This document shows positions 51,269-60,736 of a DNA stretch of 64,000 bases, piece by piece. The notes beneath the pieces are model-generated. The model did no database searches. It was not told the origin of the DNA and saw only the letters and a program-made list of their open reading frames with translations. Within the stretch, counting starts at the first letter, position 1, and each line of letters opens with the position of its first letter. Both the position numbers and the translations under genes were made by a program. Origin of the DNA: Burkholderia sp. Nafp2/4-1b (lineage in GTDB: Bacteria; Pseudomonadota; Gammaproteobacteria; Burkholderiales; Burkholderiaceae); assembly GCF_003635165.1 (NCBI RefSeq), contig NZ_ML058609.1, positions 19,929 through 83,928 of the forward strand, read 5' to 3'.

Positions 51269-53269
51269 ATGTTCGACAAGATTCTGATCGCCAACCGCGG
51301 TGAAATCGCCTGCCGCGTCGCCGCGACGTGCAAACGTCTCGGGATCGCGAGCGTCGCCGTCTATTCCGACGCGGACGCGCACGCGAAGCACGTCGCCGCG
51401 TGCGACGAAGCCGTGCATATCGGCGGCTCGGCGGCCGCCGACAGCTACCTGCGCATCGAGCGCATCATCGAAGCCGCGCGCGCGACGGGCGCGCAGGCCA
51501 TCCACCCGGGCTACGGGTTCCTGTCGGAGAACGAGGATTTCGCGCACGCGTGCGAATCGGCCGGCATCGCGTTCATCGGGCCGCCGGTCGACGCGATCGC
51601 GGCGATGGGCTCGAAGGCCGCGGCCAAGGCGCTGATGCATGCGGCGGCGGTGCCGCTCGTGCCCGGCTATCACGGCGACGACCAGGACGCGGCCAACCTG
51701 CATCGCGAAGCCGACGAGATCGGCTACCCGGTGCTGCTGAAGGCGAGCGCGGGCGGCGGCGGCAAGGGGATGCGCGTGGTCGAGCGCTCGGAGGACTTCC
51801 GGGCGGCGCTCGCATCGTGCCAGCGCGAGGCGGCGAGCAGCTTCGGCAACGACCGCGTGCTGATCGAGAAATACCTGACGCGGCCGCGTCACGTCGAGGT
51901 GCAGGTGTTCGGCGACACGCACGGCAACACCGTGTACCTGTTCGACCGCGACTGCTCGGTGCAGCGCCGTCACCAGAAGGTGCTCGAGGAAGCGCCGGCG
52001 CCCGGTCTGCACGAAGACGTGCGCCAGGCGATGGGCGAAGCGGCCGTCGCGGCGGCGCGCGCGGTGAATTACGTCGGTGCGGGCACCGTCGAATTCATCA
52101 TGACGGGCGAAGCGTTCTACTTCATGGAGATGAACACGCGCTTGCAGGTCGAGCATCCGGTCACCGAGATGGTCACGGGGCTCGATCTCGTCGAGTGGCA
52201 GCTGCGCGTCGCCGCCGGCGAGCCGCTGCCGCTGAAGCAGGACGACCTGCACGTGCAGGGCCACGCGATCGAGGCCCGCCTTTACGCGGAGAACCCGGCA
52301 CGCGGCTTCCTGCCGTCGACCGGCACGCTGAAGCACCTGCGGCTGCCGGAAGGCGTCGAGTTCGCGATCGGCGCGCCGGTCCGCGTCGACAGCGGCGTGC
52401 GCGAAGGCGATGCGATCACGCCGTTCTACGATCCGATGATCGCGAAGCTGATCGTGCACGGCGCGGACCGCGCGGAAGCGCTCGGCCGGATGCTGCGCGC
52501 GCTGCGGGCCTGCGAGGTGGTCGGCCTGCACACGAACGCCGCGTTCCTGCAGCGGATCGTTGCATGCGCACCGTTCTCGATCGCCGATCTCGACACCGGC
52601 CTGATCGAGCGCAACCACGATGCGCTGTTCGCGCCGCAACAGCCTCCGCGCGCGTCACTCGCACTGGCCTGCGCGGCGTTGCTCGCGCGCGAACGCGATG
52701 CGGCCGCGCGGGAAGGCGCGTCACCGTGGCGCGCGCTGCCGGACTGGCGGTTGAACGGTGGCTATCGCCGCAAGCTCGACTGGCATGCGTCCGAGCGCGA
52801 GGCGGACGTGACGGTCACTTACGAGGACGATGGCGGAAGCACACGTCTTGCCACCGGCGATGCAGCCGCGCAGCCGTTCGCGTGGACGCGCGGCGCGACG
52901 CCGCTCGACTTCGACGTGACGCTTGACGGCGTGCGCAGCAGCGGCCGCGTGTATGTGGACGGCGACAGTTTTTACGTGTTCACGCAGGGCGTGGCCGACA
53001 CCTTCGAATGGCGCAACGTGCTCGAGCACGCGGGCGACGCCGAGCATGGCGGCGGCCGCCTGACCGCGCCGATGCCCGGCAAGGTGATCGCGGTGCTGGT
53101 CGAGCCGGGCCAGAAGGTCGAGCCCGGCACGCCGCTGATCGTGATGGAAGCGATGAAGATGGAGCATACGATCGGCGCGCCGGGCGCGGGCGTCGTCGCG
53201 GAAGTGCTGTACGGCGTTGGCGACCAGGTCGCGGACGGCGCGCAACTGCTGGTGATGGCGGAAGACTGA
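51269..53269 (+). CDS. liuD: Methylcrotonoyl-CoA carboxylase biotin subunit
   Basis: 666 residues. Biotin carboxylase domain (KILIANRGEIACRVAATCKR, IHPGYGFLSENEDFAHACE, KASAGGGGKGMRVV, FMEMNTRLQVEHPVTEMVTG), a middle coupling domain, and a C-terminal biotinyl domain with MEAMKMEHT; the biotinylated lysine is Lys630. It carboxylates biotin at ATP cost and docks with LiuB. It is last of the liu genes here; the next gene (DUF2827) begins 200 bases further and is unrelated in function. Confidence 0.95.
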   Translation: MFDKILIANRGEIACRVAATCKRLGIASVAVYSDADAHAKHVAACDEAVHIGGSAAADSYLRIERIIEAARATGAQAIHPGYGFLSENEDFAHACESAGIAFIGPPVDAIAAMGSKAAAKALMHAAAVPLVPGYHGDDQDAANLHREADEIGYPVLLKASAGGGGKGMRVVERSEDFRAALASCQREAASSFGNDRVLIEKYLTRPRHVEVQVFGDTHGNTVYLFDRDCSVQRRHQKVLEEAPAPGLHEDVRQAMGEAAVAAARAVNYVGAGTVEFIMTGEAFYFMEMNTRLQVEHPVTEMVTGLDLVEWQLRVAAGEPLPLKQDDLHVQGHAIEARLYAENPARGFLPSTGTLKHLRLPEGVEFAIGAPVRVDSGVREGDAITPFYDPMIAKLIVHGADRAEALGRMLRALRACEVVGLHTNAAFLQRIVACAPFSIADLDTGLIERNHDALFAPQQPPRASLALACAALLARERDAAAREGASPWRALPDWRLNGGYRRKLDWHASEREADVTVTYEDDGGSTRLATGDAAAQPFAWTRGATPLDFDVTLDGVRSSGRVYVDGDSFYVFTQGVADTFEWRNVLEHAGDAEHGGGRLTAPMPGKVIAVLVEPGQKVEPGTPLIVMEAMKMEHTIGAPGAGVVAEVLYGVGDQVADGAQLLVMAED

Positions 53270-53469
53270 CCTGACACGCGGCTCGCGTGGTACACGGGCC
53301 GGCGCAGCGTCACGCGACGCGACGCCGGCCTTGTCGTATCCGGCCCGCGCACCGCGCATGACCATCCATGACAGTCGATCGGCCCGCGCTCCGCTAGACT
53401 GGCGGATTGCTCGCGCGGCCACCAGCCGCGCGCTACACTGCGTCCATTCAATCTCCCATCCCGCCGACG

Positions 53470-54612
53470 ATGACGTCTCCTGTCCTGAACGGCCTGCGCA
53501 TCGGTATCACGATCGGTCTGCGCGCCCCCGATGAAAGCCTGTGGATCAACGGCATCAAGCAGAACGCGCTGTTTCTCGCGAAGCTGCTGATGGCATCGCC
53601 GCACGGCTATCGCGTGACGCTGGTCAACACGACCGATGTGCCGCTCACCGACGCGCTGCCGTGGGATCGCACCGTGTACGACACCCGCCCGTTCGCCGAC
53701 ATGAAGGATGCGCTCGACGTGGTGATCGAACTCGGCGGGCAGATCGACGGCGCGCAGACGGCCTACCTGAAGGCGCGCGGCGCGAAGATCGTCAGCTATT
53801 GCTGCGGCGTCGAGTACATCAACGCGATGGAGGCGATGTTGTTCGGCCGCCGGCTGTGGGATTCGCTGTTCATCAACCGCGGCTACGACGAAGTGTGGGC
53901 GATTCCGCAGATCGCGCCGTCGTCGCTGCCGTTCCTGCAGTCGCTGCGCCGCTGCCCGGGCCGCGTCGTGCCGTTCGTGTGGGACCCGATGTTCCTGAGC
54001 GAGCGTGCGGCGTCGCTCCCGCAGCACGGCGAATACCGGCCGAGCAGCGAGCCGGGCAAGCGGCTCACGGTGATGGAGCCGAACCACAACGTCGTGAAAT
54101 TCTGCGTGTATCCGATGCTGATCATCGACGAAGCGTATCGCCGCGACCCCGATGCGATCTGCTTCACGCACGTAACGAACGCCGACCGCCTCGCGCACGA
54201 CAGCCCCGAGTTCGTGATGCTGATGAACTACCTGGACATCGTGCGCGCGGGGAAGGCGAGCTTCGTCGGGCGCTTCGACACGCCGCTGTTCCTCGCCGAC
54301 CTGACCGACGTCGTCGTGTCGCATCAATGGTCGAACCCGCTCAACTATTTCTACTTCGACGTGTGCTGGCAGGGCTATCCGCTCGTGCACAACGCGAGCC
54401 TCGCGCCCGATCTCGGCTACTACTATCCGGACAACGACGTGCAGAAGGGCGCGGACGCGCTGCTGCACGCGCTGCACACGCACGACGACGACTGGGAAGG
54501 GTACACGCGGCGCCAGCGCGAGATTCTCGGCCGCTATACCTCGGCGAACCCGGCGCTGGTCGGCGAATACGACGCGCTGCTTGCGAACCTGATCGGCGCG
54601 ACGGCGGCATGA
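53470..54612 (+). CDS. DUF2827 protein 1, glycosyltransferase-like (inferred)
   Basis: 380 residues. Shares with the three other DUF2827 proteins here an N-terminal motif S-L-W-x-N-G-x-x-Q-N (Trp25, DESLWINGIKQNALFLAKLL), a central M-E-P-N-x-x-V-V-K-x-x-x-Y-P-M-L segment, and a C-terminal VVSHQWSNPLNYFYFDVCWQ with YPLVHNASL and GYYYPD. The arrangement resembles GT-B glycosyltransferases, the C-terminal part occupying the donor-site position, but this is inference; the family is formally uncharacterised. It stands on the plus strand apart from the other three and is followed by a strong terminator. Confidence 0.8.
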   Translation: MTSPVLNGLRIGITIGLRAPDESLWINGIKQNALFLAKLLMASPHGYRVTLVNTTDVPLTDALPWDRTVYDTRPFADMKDALDVVIELGGQIDGAQTAYLKARGAKIVSYCCGVEYINAMEAMLFGRRLWDSLFINRGYDEVWAIPQIAPSSLPFLQSLRRCPGRVVPFVWDPMFLSERAASLPQHGEYRPSSEPGKRLTVMEPNHNVVKFCVYPMLIIDEAYRRDPDAICFTHVTNADRLAHDSPEFVMLMNYLDIVRAGKASFVGRFDTPLFLADLTDVVVSHQWSNPLNYFYFDVCWQGYPLVHNASLAPDLGYYYPDNDVQKGADALLHALHTHDDDWEGYTRRQREILGRYTSANPALVGEYDALLANLIGATAA

Positions 54613-55355
54613 GGTTGCGTGCGGTGCGCCGCATCCGGGCTGTCCCCGGTTAATGTCTGAAGAAATATTGCCGTTAAAAAAGAAACCGCCGAACCGGGGA
54701 GATTCGACGGTTTTGAAGGCACGAAATTGACGGCTCCGAGGGAAGTCCGTCAAGATTTATTTTATAGGTTAACAAGTCGAAAAGATTGTTAAACATCTTT
54801 CAGTCGATAACCGTCATATAATTCATCTCATCATTGCCATTTGATTATGCCTGATTGCCATTTCGGTATTGTCAATATCGTTTGAAACGACGAAATTGAG
54901 TGCTGCTAGGACCGAATGCGCCCGCCGTGGTTCACGGCCGCGTAATCACCAAGCGGCCGAAGCAAGCCCGTTGTCGTGTCCGGGCAAGGTTTTTTCATCG
55001 GACATTTATCAGATGAAATGGCAGGCAACGGATATTTGAAACGATGTCGCGCGTAAATCGATTTGCGCAAGGGTGCCGCGCAGCGTAAATAAGCAGCATC
55101 GATTGGCATCGTGCCGACAGTGTTGTGTGACCTGTCGCACTGTTTCTAAGTTGTATGCGTGCTGTATTTTGCGTGTTTGAATATCGTTGACAATATCGGG
55201 TTTGACGGCGCGCTCGAATGAAAAGTACGCTCCCGGAAAAGATCGAAACAAGAGGATGGGCCGGGTAGGCGGTGGTGCGCGTCGTGGTCGGCTCGCGCCA
55301 CATGTATCGAGAGCGCGGGCCGTCATCGGCGGTCCGACCATTGCCGGAGCGCCGG
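54613..55355. other. AT-rich intergenic region before the EAL gene
   Basis: About 740 bases with no credible gene. It contains the terminator described at 54676-54714. From about 54750 to 55200 the DNA is much more AT-rich than its surroundings (for example TTTATTTTATAGGTTAAC near 54757), as in H-NS-type silenced promoter regions of surface-structure genes. A short minus-strand open stretch at 54906-55109 has atypical composition and no ribosome site; I do not count it as a gene. Confidence 0.5.
54676..54714. terminator. Bidirectional terminator downstream of DUF2827 protein 1
   Basis: AAACCGCCGAA (54683-54693) pairs with TTCGACGGTTT (54703-54713) with one mismatch and a 9-base loop. TTTT follows on the plus strand, and on the minus strand the stem is followed by TCTTTTTTA. 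It is a classical intrinsic terminator about 70 bases after the gene. Confidence 0.75.
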
Positions 55356-56159
55356 ATGAATTCGGTCGAACCTCGCCTGGAGGCGAATAGCGTTGCGAAT
55401 CGGGATGAAGTCGAGCTCGTGTTCGGCGCACCTGACGATCACCCCGACCTTGCGTCGGTACGCAGTTTCGTCGAAAGCCGGCTCGGCTTCGCGCGCGAGC
55501 CGGTCTGCCGCGCCGATCTGTCGGGCGGCGTGCTGTATCACGAATGCCTTGCGCGGTTGCGCTGGGGCGCGCGCGAGCCGTTGCCGCCGCTCGCATTCCT
55601 GCCGCGTCTCGAATCGCTCGGGCTGATGCGCTGGTTCGACCGGCTCGTCGTGAGCCGGACGATCGACGAACTGCGCGCCGATCCGAACGCCGTGTACGGC
55701 TGCAACGTCGCGGCGGCGAGCGCGGTCGTGGACGACGGCTGGCGGGCCATCTTCAGGCGGCTCGAGCGCGAGCCATCGGTCGCGGCGCGGCTGGTCGTCG
55801 AAATCACCGAGACGGGGCCGCTGAACCCGGTCGCGGGCCGGTCGTTCGTGAATCGGTTCCGCCAGACCGGCTGCCGCCTCGCGATCGACGACTTCGGCGT
55901 CGGCTTCAGCGCGCTGAACAATCTGGTGGTCGGCAACCCCGATATCGTGAAGCTCGACAGGTCGGTCCTGTCGCTGATCAAGCGCAACGCGATCGGGCGC
56001 TACCAGTTTCGGCGGCTGATCGCGTTCGCGCACGAAAGCGCGCGACTCGTGGTCGTCGAAGGCGTGGAGAACGAGGTCGACCGGCAGCTCATCCTGGATT
56101 CCGGCGTCTCGTGGGCGCAGGGCATTCGCTTCACCTGGCGGCCGCCGGCCGCCGCATGA
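55356..56159 (+). CDS. EAL-domain cyclic-di-GMP phosphodiesterase
   Basis: 267 residues, a stand-alone EAL domain without a membrane or sensor segment. The catalytic set is present: YHECLARLRW (E-x-L, Glu63), CNVAAAS (Asn), VVEITETGPL (Glu), AIDDFGVGFS (Asp-Asp), DIVKLDRS (Lys), VVVEGVEN (Glu) and WAQGIRF (Gln). It should hydrolyse c-di-GMP, unless the E-C-L variation matters. GGAG 7 bases before ATG 55356 fixes the start. It sits in the adhesin/DUF2827 region, so it could tie surface adhesion to c-di-GMP. Confidence 0.85.
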   Translation: MNSVEPRLEANSVANRDEVELVFGAPDDHPDLASVRSFVESRLGFAREPVCRADLSGGVLYHECLARLRWGAREPLPPLAFLPRLESLGLMRWFDRLVVSRTIDELRADPNAVYGCNVAAASAVVDDGWRAIFRRLEREPSVAARLVVEITETGPLNPVAGRSFVNRFRQTGCRLAIDDFGVGFSALNNLVVGNPDIVKLDRSVLSLIKRNAIGRYQFRRLIAFAHESARLVVVEGVENEVDRQLILDSGVSWAQGIRFTWRPPAAA

Positions 56160-56215
56160 CGCCACGGTGCGGGCGCGGCGCGCCGGCATCGGGCAACGAC
56201 GGATCGAAAAGGGGC

Positions 56216-56674
56216 ATGGGCATGGCGGCAACGAAGAAGGCCAGGCACGGAACGGGCACGCGGGCAGTCGACGCGCGCGAGTTCGTCGCGATCGCCGAAC
56301 TCGCCGACATGCTGTGGCAGCTCGGTGCCGACGAGGCCGAAGCGACCGACGTACCGGTCGACGTCGTGCCGTTTCTCGACGGCCTGAAGCACGTGTCGCA
56401 ACTTATTCGCCGGATGAAACCGCTCGATGCCGACGGCCGCGAGCGCGCGGCGCGGCACTATTTCGCCGGGGTGTTCGCGGGCGCCTGCGGCGACGATTCG
56501 GCGATCGCGTGCGGCGTGTCGGGCAGCCTCGCGCAGCAGGCCGGCGGTGTGAGCCCGGCGGCGGCTCGCCGTTTCGCGCGGCTCGCGCGCATCGGCCGGC
56601 GGCATGGCCGCGCGTTTGCCGAGCGACGCGCGAACGGGGTGCTGGTGTGGCGCCCGTTTGCGACGCGCACCTGA
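56216..56674 (+). CDS. Hypothetical protein downstream of the EAL gene
   Basis: 152 residues, helical and Ala/Arg-rich. FVAIAELADMLWQLGADEAE, DVVPFLDGLKHVSQLIRRMK and ARHYFAGVFAGACGDDSAIA are readable blocks, with a charged C-terminus (GRAFAERRANGVLVWRPF). It has no signal peptide. AAAAGGGG precedes ATG 56216, 57 bases after the EAL stop; the two are probably co-transcribed. No family is recognised. Confidence 0.62.
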   Translation: MGMAATKKARHGTGTRAVDAREFVAIAELADMLWQLGADEAEATDVPVDVVPFLDGLKHVSQLIRRMKPLDADGRERAARHYFAGVFAGACGDDSAIACGVSGSLAQQAGGVSPAAARRFARLARIGRRHGRAFAERRANGVLVWRPFATRT

Positions 56675-56696
56675 ATCGCGCAGGTCACGCGCTCGA

Positions 56697-57833
56697 TCAG
56701 CCGAGCGTGCGCCCGGCGAACAGGCGCTGGATCTGCTCGGAGTACGCGCGCACGTTGTGGTCGGCGAGCGTGTTGACCTGCTGCAGGCAGCGGCGGGCCG
56801 CGGCCGCGTAATCGTCGAGGCGAGCGTCGTGCGTTTGCGCGGCGGTCGCGATCGCGCGCGCCGCATCGAAGATCTCGAAGTCCCGGTAGTAATAGCCGAC
56901 GTCGCGCAGGAACGGCGAGTTGTGCACGAGCGGGTAGTTGCCGTACAGCGCGTCGTACAGCAGGTAGTTCAGGCCGTTTTCCCAGTGATGCGACACGACG
57001 ATGTCGGTGTGATGTGCGGCCCACGCGACGAACGGCGCGCGCACGTCGGCCGTCGCCTTGCCGTCGCGCACCATCTCGAGCCCGAGCGCGAGATGCTTGA
57101 AGGCGACGTTTTCCTTCTTGTCGAACGTGTTGGTCATGTACACGTGTTCGACGAGTTCCGGGTGTTCGACGTAGCACGCGTTCGCGGCCAGCATCGGCAC
57201 GATCGCGCTCTTCACGACGTTCAGGTTCGGTTCGAAGAACGCGATGCGCTTGGCCCGGCCGTGGTTGCGGTAGCCGAAGCGCGCCTTCAGTTCGGGATCG
57301 GCATCGAGGCTGCGTTCGATGAAGTACGGCGACCAGATGTGCGGCAGCTCGATCACCGGCGCGCGATAGACGGCCTGGAAGTAGGCCGCGCACGTGTGCA
57401 TGTGCTGCGGGTTGGTCCAGATCTCGTCGAACTGCACGCGGTTCGGGTTCGGCCGCCAGTTGTTCTTCTCGAAGTTGATCGTCTCGACCGCGATCACGTA
57501 GTCGTTGCCGAAGCGGTACGATACACACTTGCCGCCGCGCCGGCGCACGGCGTCCGTGTGCGACGGGTCGACGAACGCGTTCATCTCGATCAGCAGGTCG
57601 GTCTGGTGGACGATCGTCGACAGCGGACGCAGCGCATCGCCGAAAGCGTCCAGCATCAGCGCTTCCGGATAGTCGGCGATGCCGTCATCGTGCGCGAGCC
57701 ACACTTCGCCGATCAGCTGCGAGCGTTTCAGCAGCATGTACAGGTACACGCAATGCTGGTTCGCGCCGTTGTACCAGATCGACTGCGTCGCGTCGCGCTG
57801 CACGTTCATCGTAATCGCGACATTGATCTTCAT
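56697..57833 (-). CDS. DUF2827 protein 2, glycosyltransferase-like (inferred)
   Basis: 378 residues. N-terminal motif QSIWYNGANQHCVYLYMLLK (Trp20; His replaces the usual Asn), central FFEPNLNVVKSAIVPML, and C-terminal VVSHHWENGLNYLLYDALYG with YPLVHNSPFLRDVGYYYRDF. It is last in a series of three co-oriented DUF2827 genes downstream of the OmpA-like gene and the autotransporter. GGAG lies shortly before the ATG. The same inferred role as the others: transfer of a sugar, perhaps to the adhesin. Confidence 0.8.
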   Translation of the reverse strand: MKINVAITMNVQRDATQSIWYNGANQHCVYLYMLLKRSQLIGEVWLAHDDGIADYPEALMLDAFGDALRPLSTIVHQTDLLIEMNAFVDPSHTDAVRRRGGKCVSYRFGNDYVIAVETINFEKNNWRPNPNRVQFDEIWTNPQHMHTCAAYFQAVYRAPVIELPHIWSPYFIERSLDADPELKARFGYRNHGRAKRIAFFEPNLNVVKSAIVPMLAANACYVEHPELVEHVYMTNTFDKKENVAFKHLALGLEMVRDGKATADVRAPFVAWAAHHTDIVVSHHWENGLNYLLYDALYGNYPLVHNSPFLRDVGYYYRDFEIFDAARAIATAAQTHDARLDDYAAAARRCLQQVNTLADHNVRAYSEQIQRLFAGRTLG

Positions 57834-58000
57834 CGTCGGCTCCGGGCGGGCGATAAGCGGCTTACGGCGTGTCGTTCTGCGACTGGCGCGGCACGTAGCC
57901 GGTCAGGTGCCACTGGCCGTCGTCGTCGCGGTACAGGGGCGTGTGTGCGTTCATGTCGGAGTCCGGAAAGGGCGGCGCGTCGCGCCTCGTGCGTCATGCG

Positions 58001-59155
58001 TCACGCGGCGCGATAGAGCGACGCGATCGCGTCGGAATACGCGGCGACGTTGTCGGGGTTGTAGATGCTGACCGAGTCGAGCACGTGCTTCGATTGCTCG
58101 CGGTATGCGTCGAGGTTCGTGTCGTGCTCGGCAAACGCCTGCAGCAGCGCGCGGCCGCCCGCCTGGCAATCGAAGTCCGGGTAGAAATATCCAGCCTTGC
58201 CGAGGAAAGGCGAGTTGTGGATCAGCGGATAGTCGCCGTACAGCAGTTCGTAATACAGGTAGTTCTGCGCGTTTTCCCACGTGTGCGATACCACCGCGTC
58301 GCCGTAGGCGGCCATGAACTCGTACACCGCGTAGCGGCTTTCGAACGTCGTGATCCCGTGGTTCACGATGTCGAGGCTCTTCGCGAAGTGGACGAACGTC
58401 GCATGTTCCTTCAGGTGCAGCGTGTTGCACACGCGCACGAACTCGAGGAACCCGGGCTTCGCGCGATACGCTTCCTCGGTCACCAGCATCGGGATGATGC
58501 TCGTCTTCACCATGCAGATGTTCGGCTCGAACATCGTCACGCGCCAGCGCGGCTTGCCCGGCTGATAGCCGAACGACAAGCCCGCGCCGAGCGTCGCGCG
58601 CGCCTTGTCGAACAGCATCGGATGCCAGATGTGCGGGACGATCGTCACCGGCGCGCGCAGGCCCGTCTGGTAATAGTGCAGGCACGAGCGCTCGAATTCC
58701 GGAATCGTCCACACCGCATCGTACGGCGCCCCCGAGAACAGGAAGCCCGACGGCTTGTCGAACATCGCGCGCTCGATGTCGATCACGTAGTCGTTGCCGA
58801 CCCGCATCGTGACGACCTTGCCGCCGCGCTCGCGGAACGCGCGCAGGTAGTCCGCGCCGAACTGCGCGCTCATCTCGATCAGCACGTCGCAGCGCTCGAG
58901 CGCTTCGTCCATCGACAGCAGCGGCACGTTCCACTCGCCGAGCATCATCTGCGGATCGGCGAGCTGTTCGCCGCCGTTCACCATCACCGCTTCCGCGACG
59001 AGCGGCGACTGGCGCAGCAGCAGGATCAGCAGCAGGCAGTTCTGGAAGATGCCGTTTTCCCACAGCGACTGGCCGGCGCCGCGCACGAACAGCGATACGC
59101 CGACGACGAGACGCTTGCCGTCGCCGGGCGCTTGACGGGCATTGGAGTCCGACAT
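58001..59155 (-). CDS. DUF2827 protein 3, glycosyltransferase-like (inferred)
   Basis: 384 residues. It starts MSDSNARQAPGDGKRLVVGV, then the family motif QSLWENGIFQNCLLLILLLR (Trp32), MFEPNICMVKTSIIPML and VVSHTWENAQNYLYYELLYG with YPLIHNSPFLGKAGYFYPDF. It begins 14 bases downstream of the end of DUF2827 protein 4 (transcription leftward), so the genes form an operon. It is closest in layout to proteins 2 and 4, and the three probably arose by tandem duplication. Confidence 0.8.
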   Translation of the reverse strand: MSDSNARQAPGDGKRLVVGVSLFVRGAGQSLWENGIFQNCLLLILLLRQSPLVAEAVMVNGGEQLADPQMMLGEWNVPLLSMDEALERCDVLIEMSAQFGADYLRAFRERGGKVVTMRVGNDYVIDIERAMFDKPSGFLFSGAPYDAVWTIPEFERSCLHYYQTGLRAPVTIVPHIWHPMLFDKARATLGAGLSFGYQPGKPRWRVTMFEPNICMVKTSIIPMLVTEEAYRAKPGFLEFVRVCNTLHLKEHATFVHFAKSLDIVNHGITTFESRYAVYEFMAAYGDAVVSHTWENAQNYLYYELLYGDYPLIHNSPFLGKAGYFYPDFDCQAGGRALLQAFAEHDTNLDAYREQSKHVLDSVSIYNPDNVAAYSDAIASLYRAA

Positions 59156-59169
59156 GCGTATGCTCCGGT

Positions 59170-60315
59170 TCAGGCGACCAGGCGCGCGACGAACGCGTCC
59201 AGGTTCGCGGGGTTGTCGATCGAGACCGACTGCAGCAGCCGGCCGGCTTTCGCGCGATAGTCGTCGAGCCGCTCGTCGTGATGCAGCCACGCGTCGCGCA
59301 GCGCGTGGGCGCCCGCGACCGAATCGAAGTCCGGGTAGTAGTAGCCGGCGTCGCCGAGCAGCGTCGAGTTGTGGATCAGCGGATAACCGCCGTACAGCAC
59401 GTCGTAATACAGGTAGTTCTGCGGATTTTCCCAGTGATGGGACACCACGGCATCCGCGTGGCGCGCCATGAAGCTCGGCAACTCGAGGCGCGGCTCGAAC
59501 GTCGCCTTGTGCTGGCGCACGAGGTCGAGACTGTTCGCGAAGTGCACGAAGGTCGGATGCGCCTTCATGTGGATCGCGTTGACCACGAACAGATGCTGCA
59601 CGGCATCCGGTTGCGCGCGGTAGAACTCGTCGCACACGAGCATCGGGTAATGGCACGACTTCACGACCGAGATGTTCGGCTCGAGCGTCGCGAGATGCCA
59701 CGGACGGCGGCCGGGCCGGTAGCCGAACGTCAATCCTTCGCTCGCCAGCGCGGCGATGCGCCGATCGAGGAAATACGGCGACCACAGGTGCGGAATCGTG
59801 TAGACCGGCGCGCGCGTGAGCGTGCGCAACAGCGGCACGTCGATCTTCTGCGACTTCTCGAGCACCCACACTTCGTCGAACTGCGTGCCGTTGAAGATGT
59901 GTCCCGACGGCTTCTCGAAGATCGGCGTTTCGGCAAGGCCGCTGTAGGTATGGCCGACGTAGCACGCGACGAGCTTCGTGCCGAGCGCCTTCACGTGCCG
60001 CATCCATTCGACCGGCAGTTGCGCGCCCATCTCGATCACGACGTCGAGTTCGTGCGTGACGTCGGCGGGGTTCACGAGCGGCACGTCGAGGCCGTCGAGT
60101 TCGAGGCCGACCGGCAGCGCGTTCGCGTCGCCGCCATTCAGGAAATACACGGGGCCGACGCGGTCCGAGCGCTTCAGCATCATCGCGAGGTACGCGATGT
60201 TCTGGTGAATGCCGTTTTCCCAGATCGCCTGGCCGTCGCGCGCAAACAGCGAGATGCCGACCGCCGGCCGTTGCTTGCGGGTGCCGCCCGAGGTGGCTTG
60301 ATTGATGTCCGTCAC
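59170..60315 (-). CDS. DUF2827 protein 4, glycosyltransferase-like (inferred)
   Basis: 381 residues. Start GTG 60315 follows AGAGGAA. Motifs: QAIWENGIHQNIAYLAMMLK (Trp32), TLEPNISVVKSCHYPML, and VVSHHWENPQNYLYYDVLYG with YPLIHNSTLLGDAGYYYPDF. First of the three leftward DUF2827 genes. In-frame upstream codons up to 60600 are Arg/Pro/Ala-rich and look non-coding, so the GTG start is preferred. Confidence 0.8.
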   Translation of the reverse strand: MTDINQATSGGTRKQRPAVGISLFARDGQAIWENGIHQNIAYLAMMLKRSDRVGPVYFLNGGDANALPVGLELDGLDVPLVNPADVTHELDVVIEMGAQLPVEWMRHVKALGTKLVACYVGHTYSGLAETPIFEKPSGHIFNGTQFDEVWVLEKSQKIDVPLLRTLTRAPVYTIPHLWSPYFLDRRIAALASEGLTFGYRPGRRPWHLATLEPNISVVKSCHYPMLVCDEFYRAQPDAVQHLFVVNAIHMKAHPTFVHFANSLDLVRQHKATFEPRLELPSFMARHADAVVSHHWENPQNYLYYDVLYGGYPLIHNSTLLGDAGYYYPDFDSVAGAHALRDAWLHHDERLDDYRAKAGRLLQSVSIDNPANLDAFVARLVA

Positions 60316-60736
60316 CGGTTGGGTTCCTCTGCGGCGTCGTGCGTTCGGCCGTGGCGTCGAGCGCCCGGCCGCGAAACGGCGCGCCGTGGATTGTCGTGGT
60401 TGCGTTCGCCCCGGTGCGCGCCGGGGAGTGCAGCAGAGCACTTCGAGCGGCGCGGATCGCGAGGCGGCCGCCGGATTCCGGTGTGTCGTCGGGCGGGTCC
60501 GGCACGGCGCGCGACGCGGGCGGAACGCCCCGGCAGCTGTCTGCGGCGATTGTGGCACGGAAGGCGCCGGTTTGTGGAGGGGGCTGACGAACTTTGACAT
60601 AGCGCCCGGCGTGGGCGGCGGGGCTTCGGCGAAACGGTGTCGGGCCGATGTGGCCGACCGCGGGCGGGGGCGCGCCCTTCGGGTGACGGCCGTAGCGGGA
60701 GGGCGCGGGGCGAGCCGGGCCGCGACGGCCAGTTGC
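60316..60736. other. GC-rich gap between OmpA-like and DUF2827 genes
   Basis: About 420 bases without a credible gene in any frame. It is upstream of the leftward DUF2827 operon and downstream of the OmpA-like gene, so it should carry either a promoter or an untranslated linker. No clear promoter, hairpin or repeat was identified. Confidence 0.4.

Noticed and set aside
48671..52639. Very long minus-strand open frame (about 1320 codons) opposite the liu genes
   Set aside because: It is the antisense of liuB-liuC-liuD; composition is Arg/His/Asp-rich without motifs, as expected for mirror frames in high-GC DNA.
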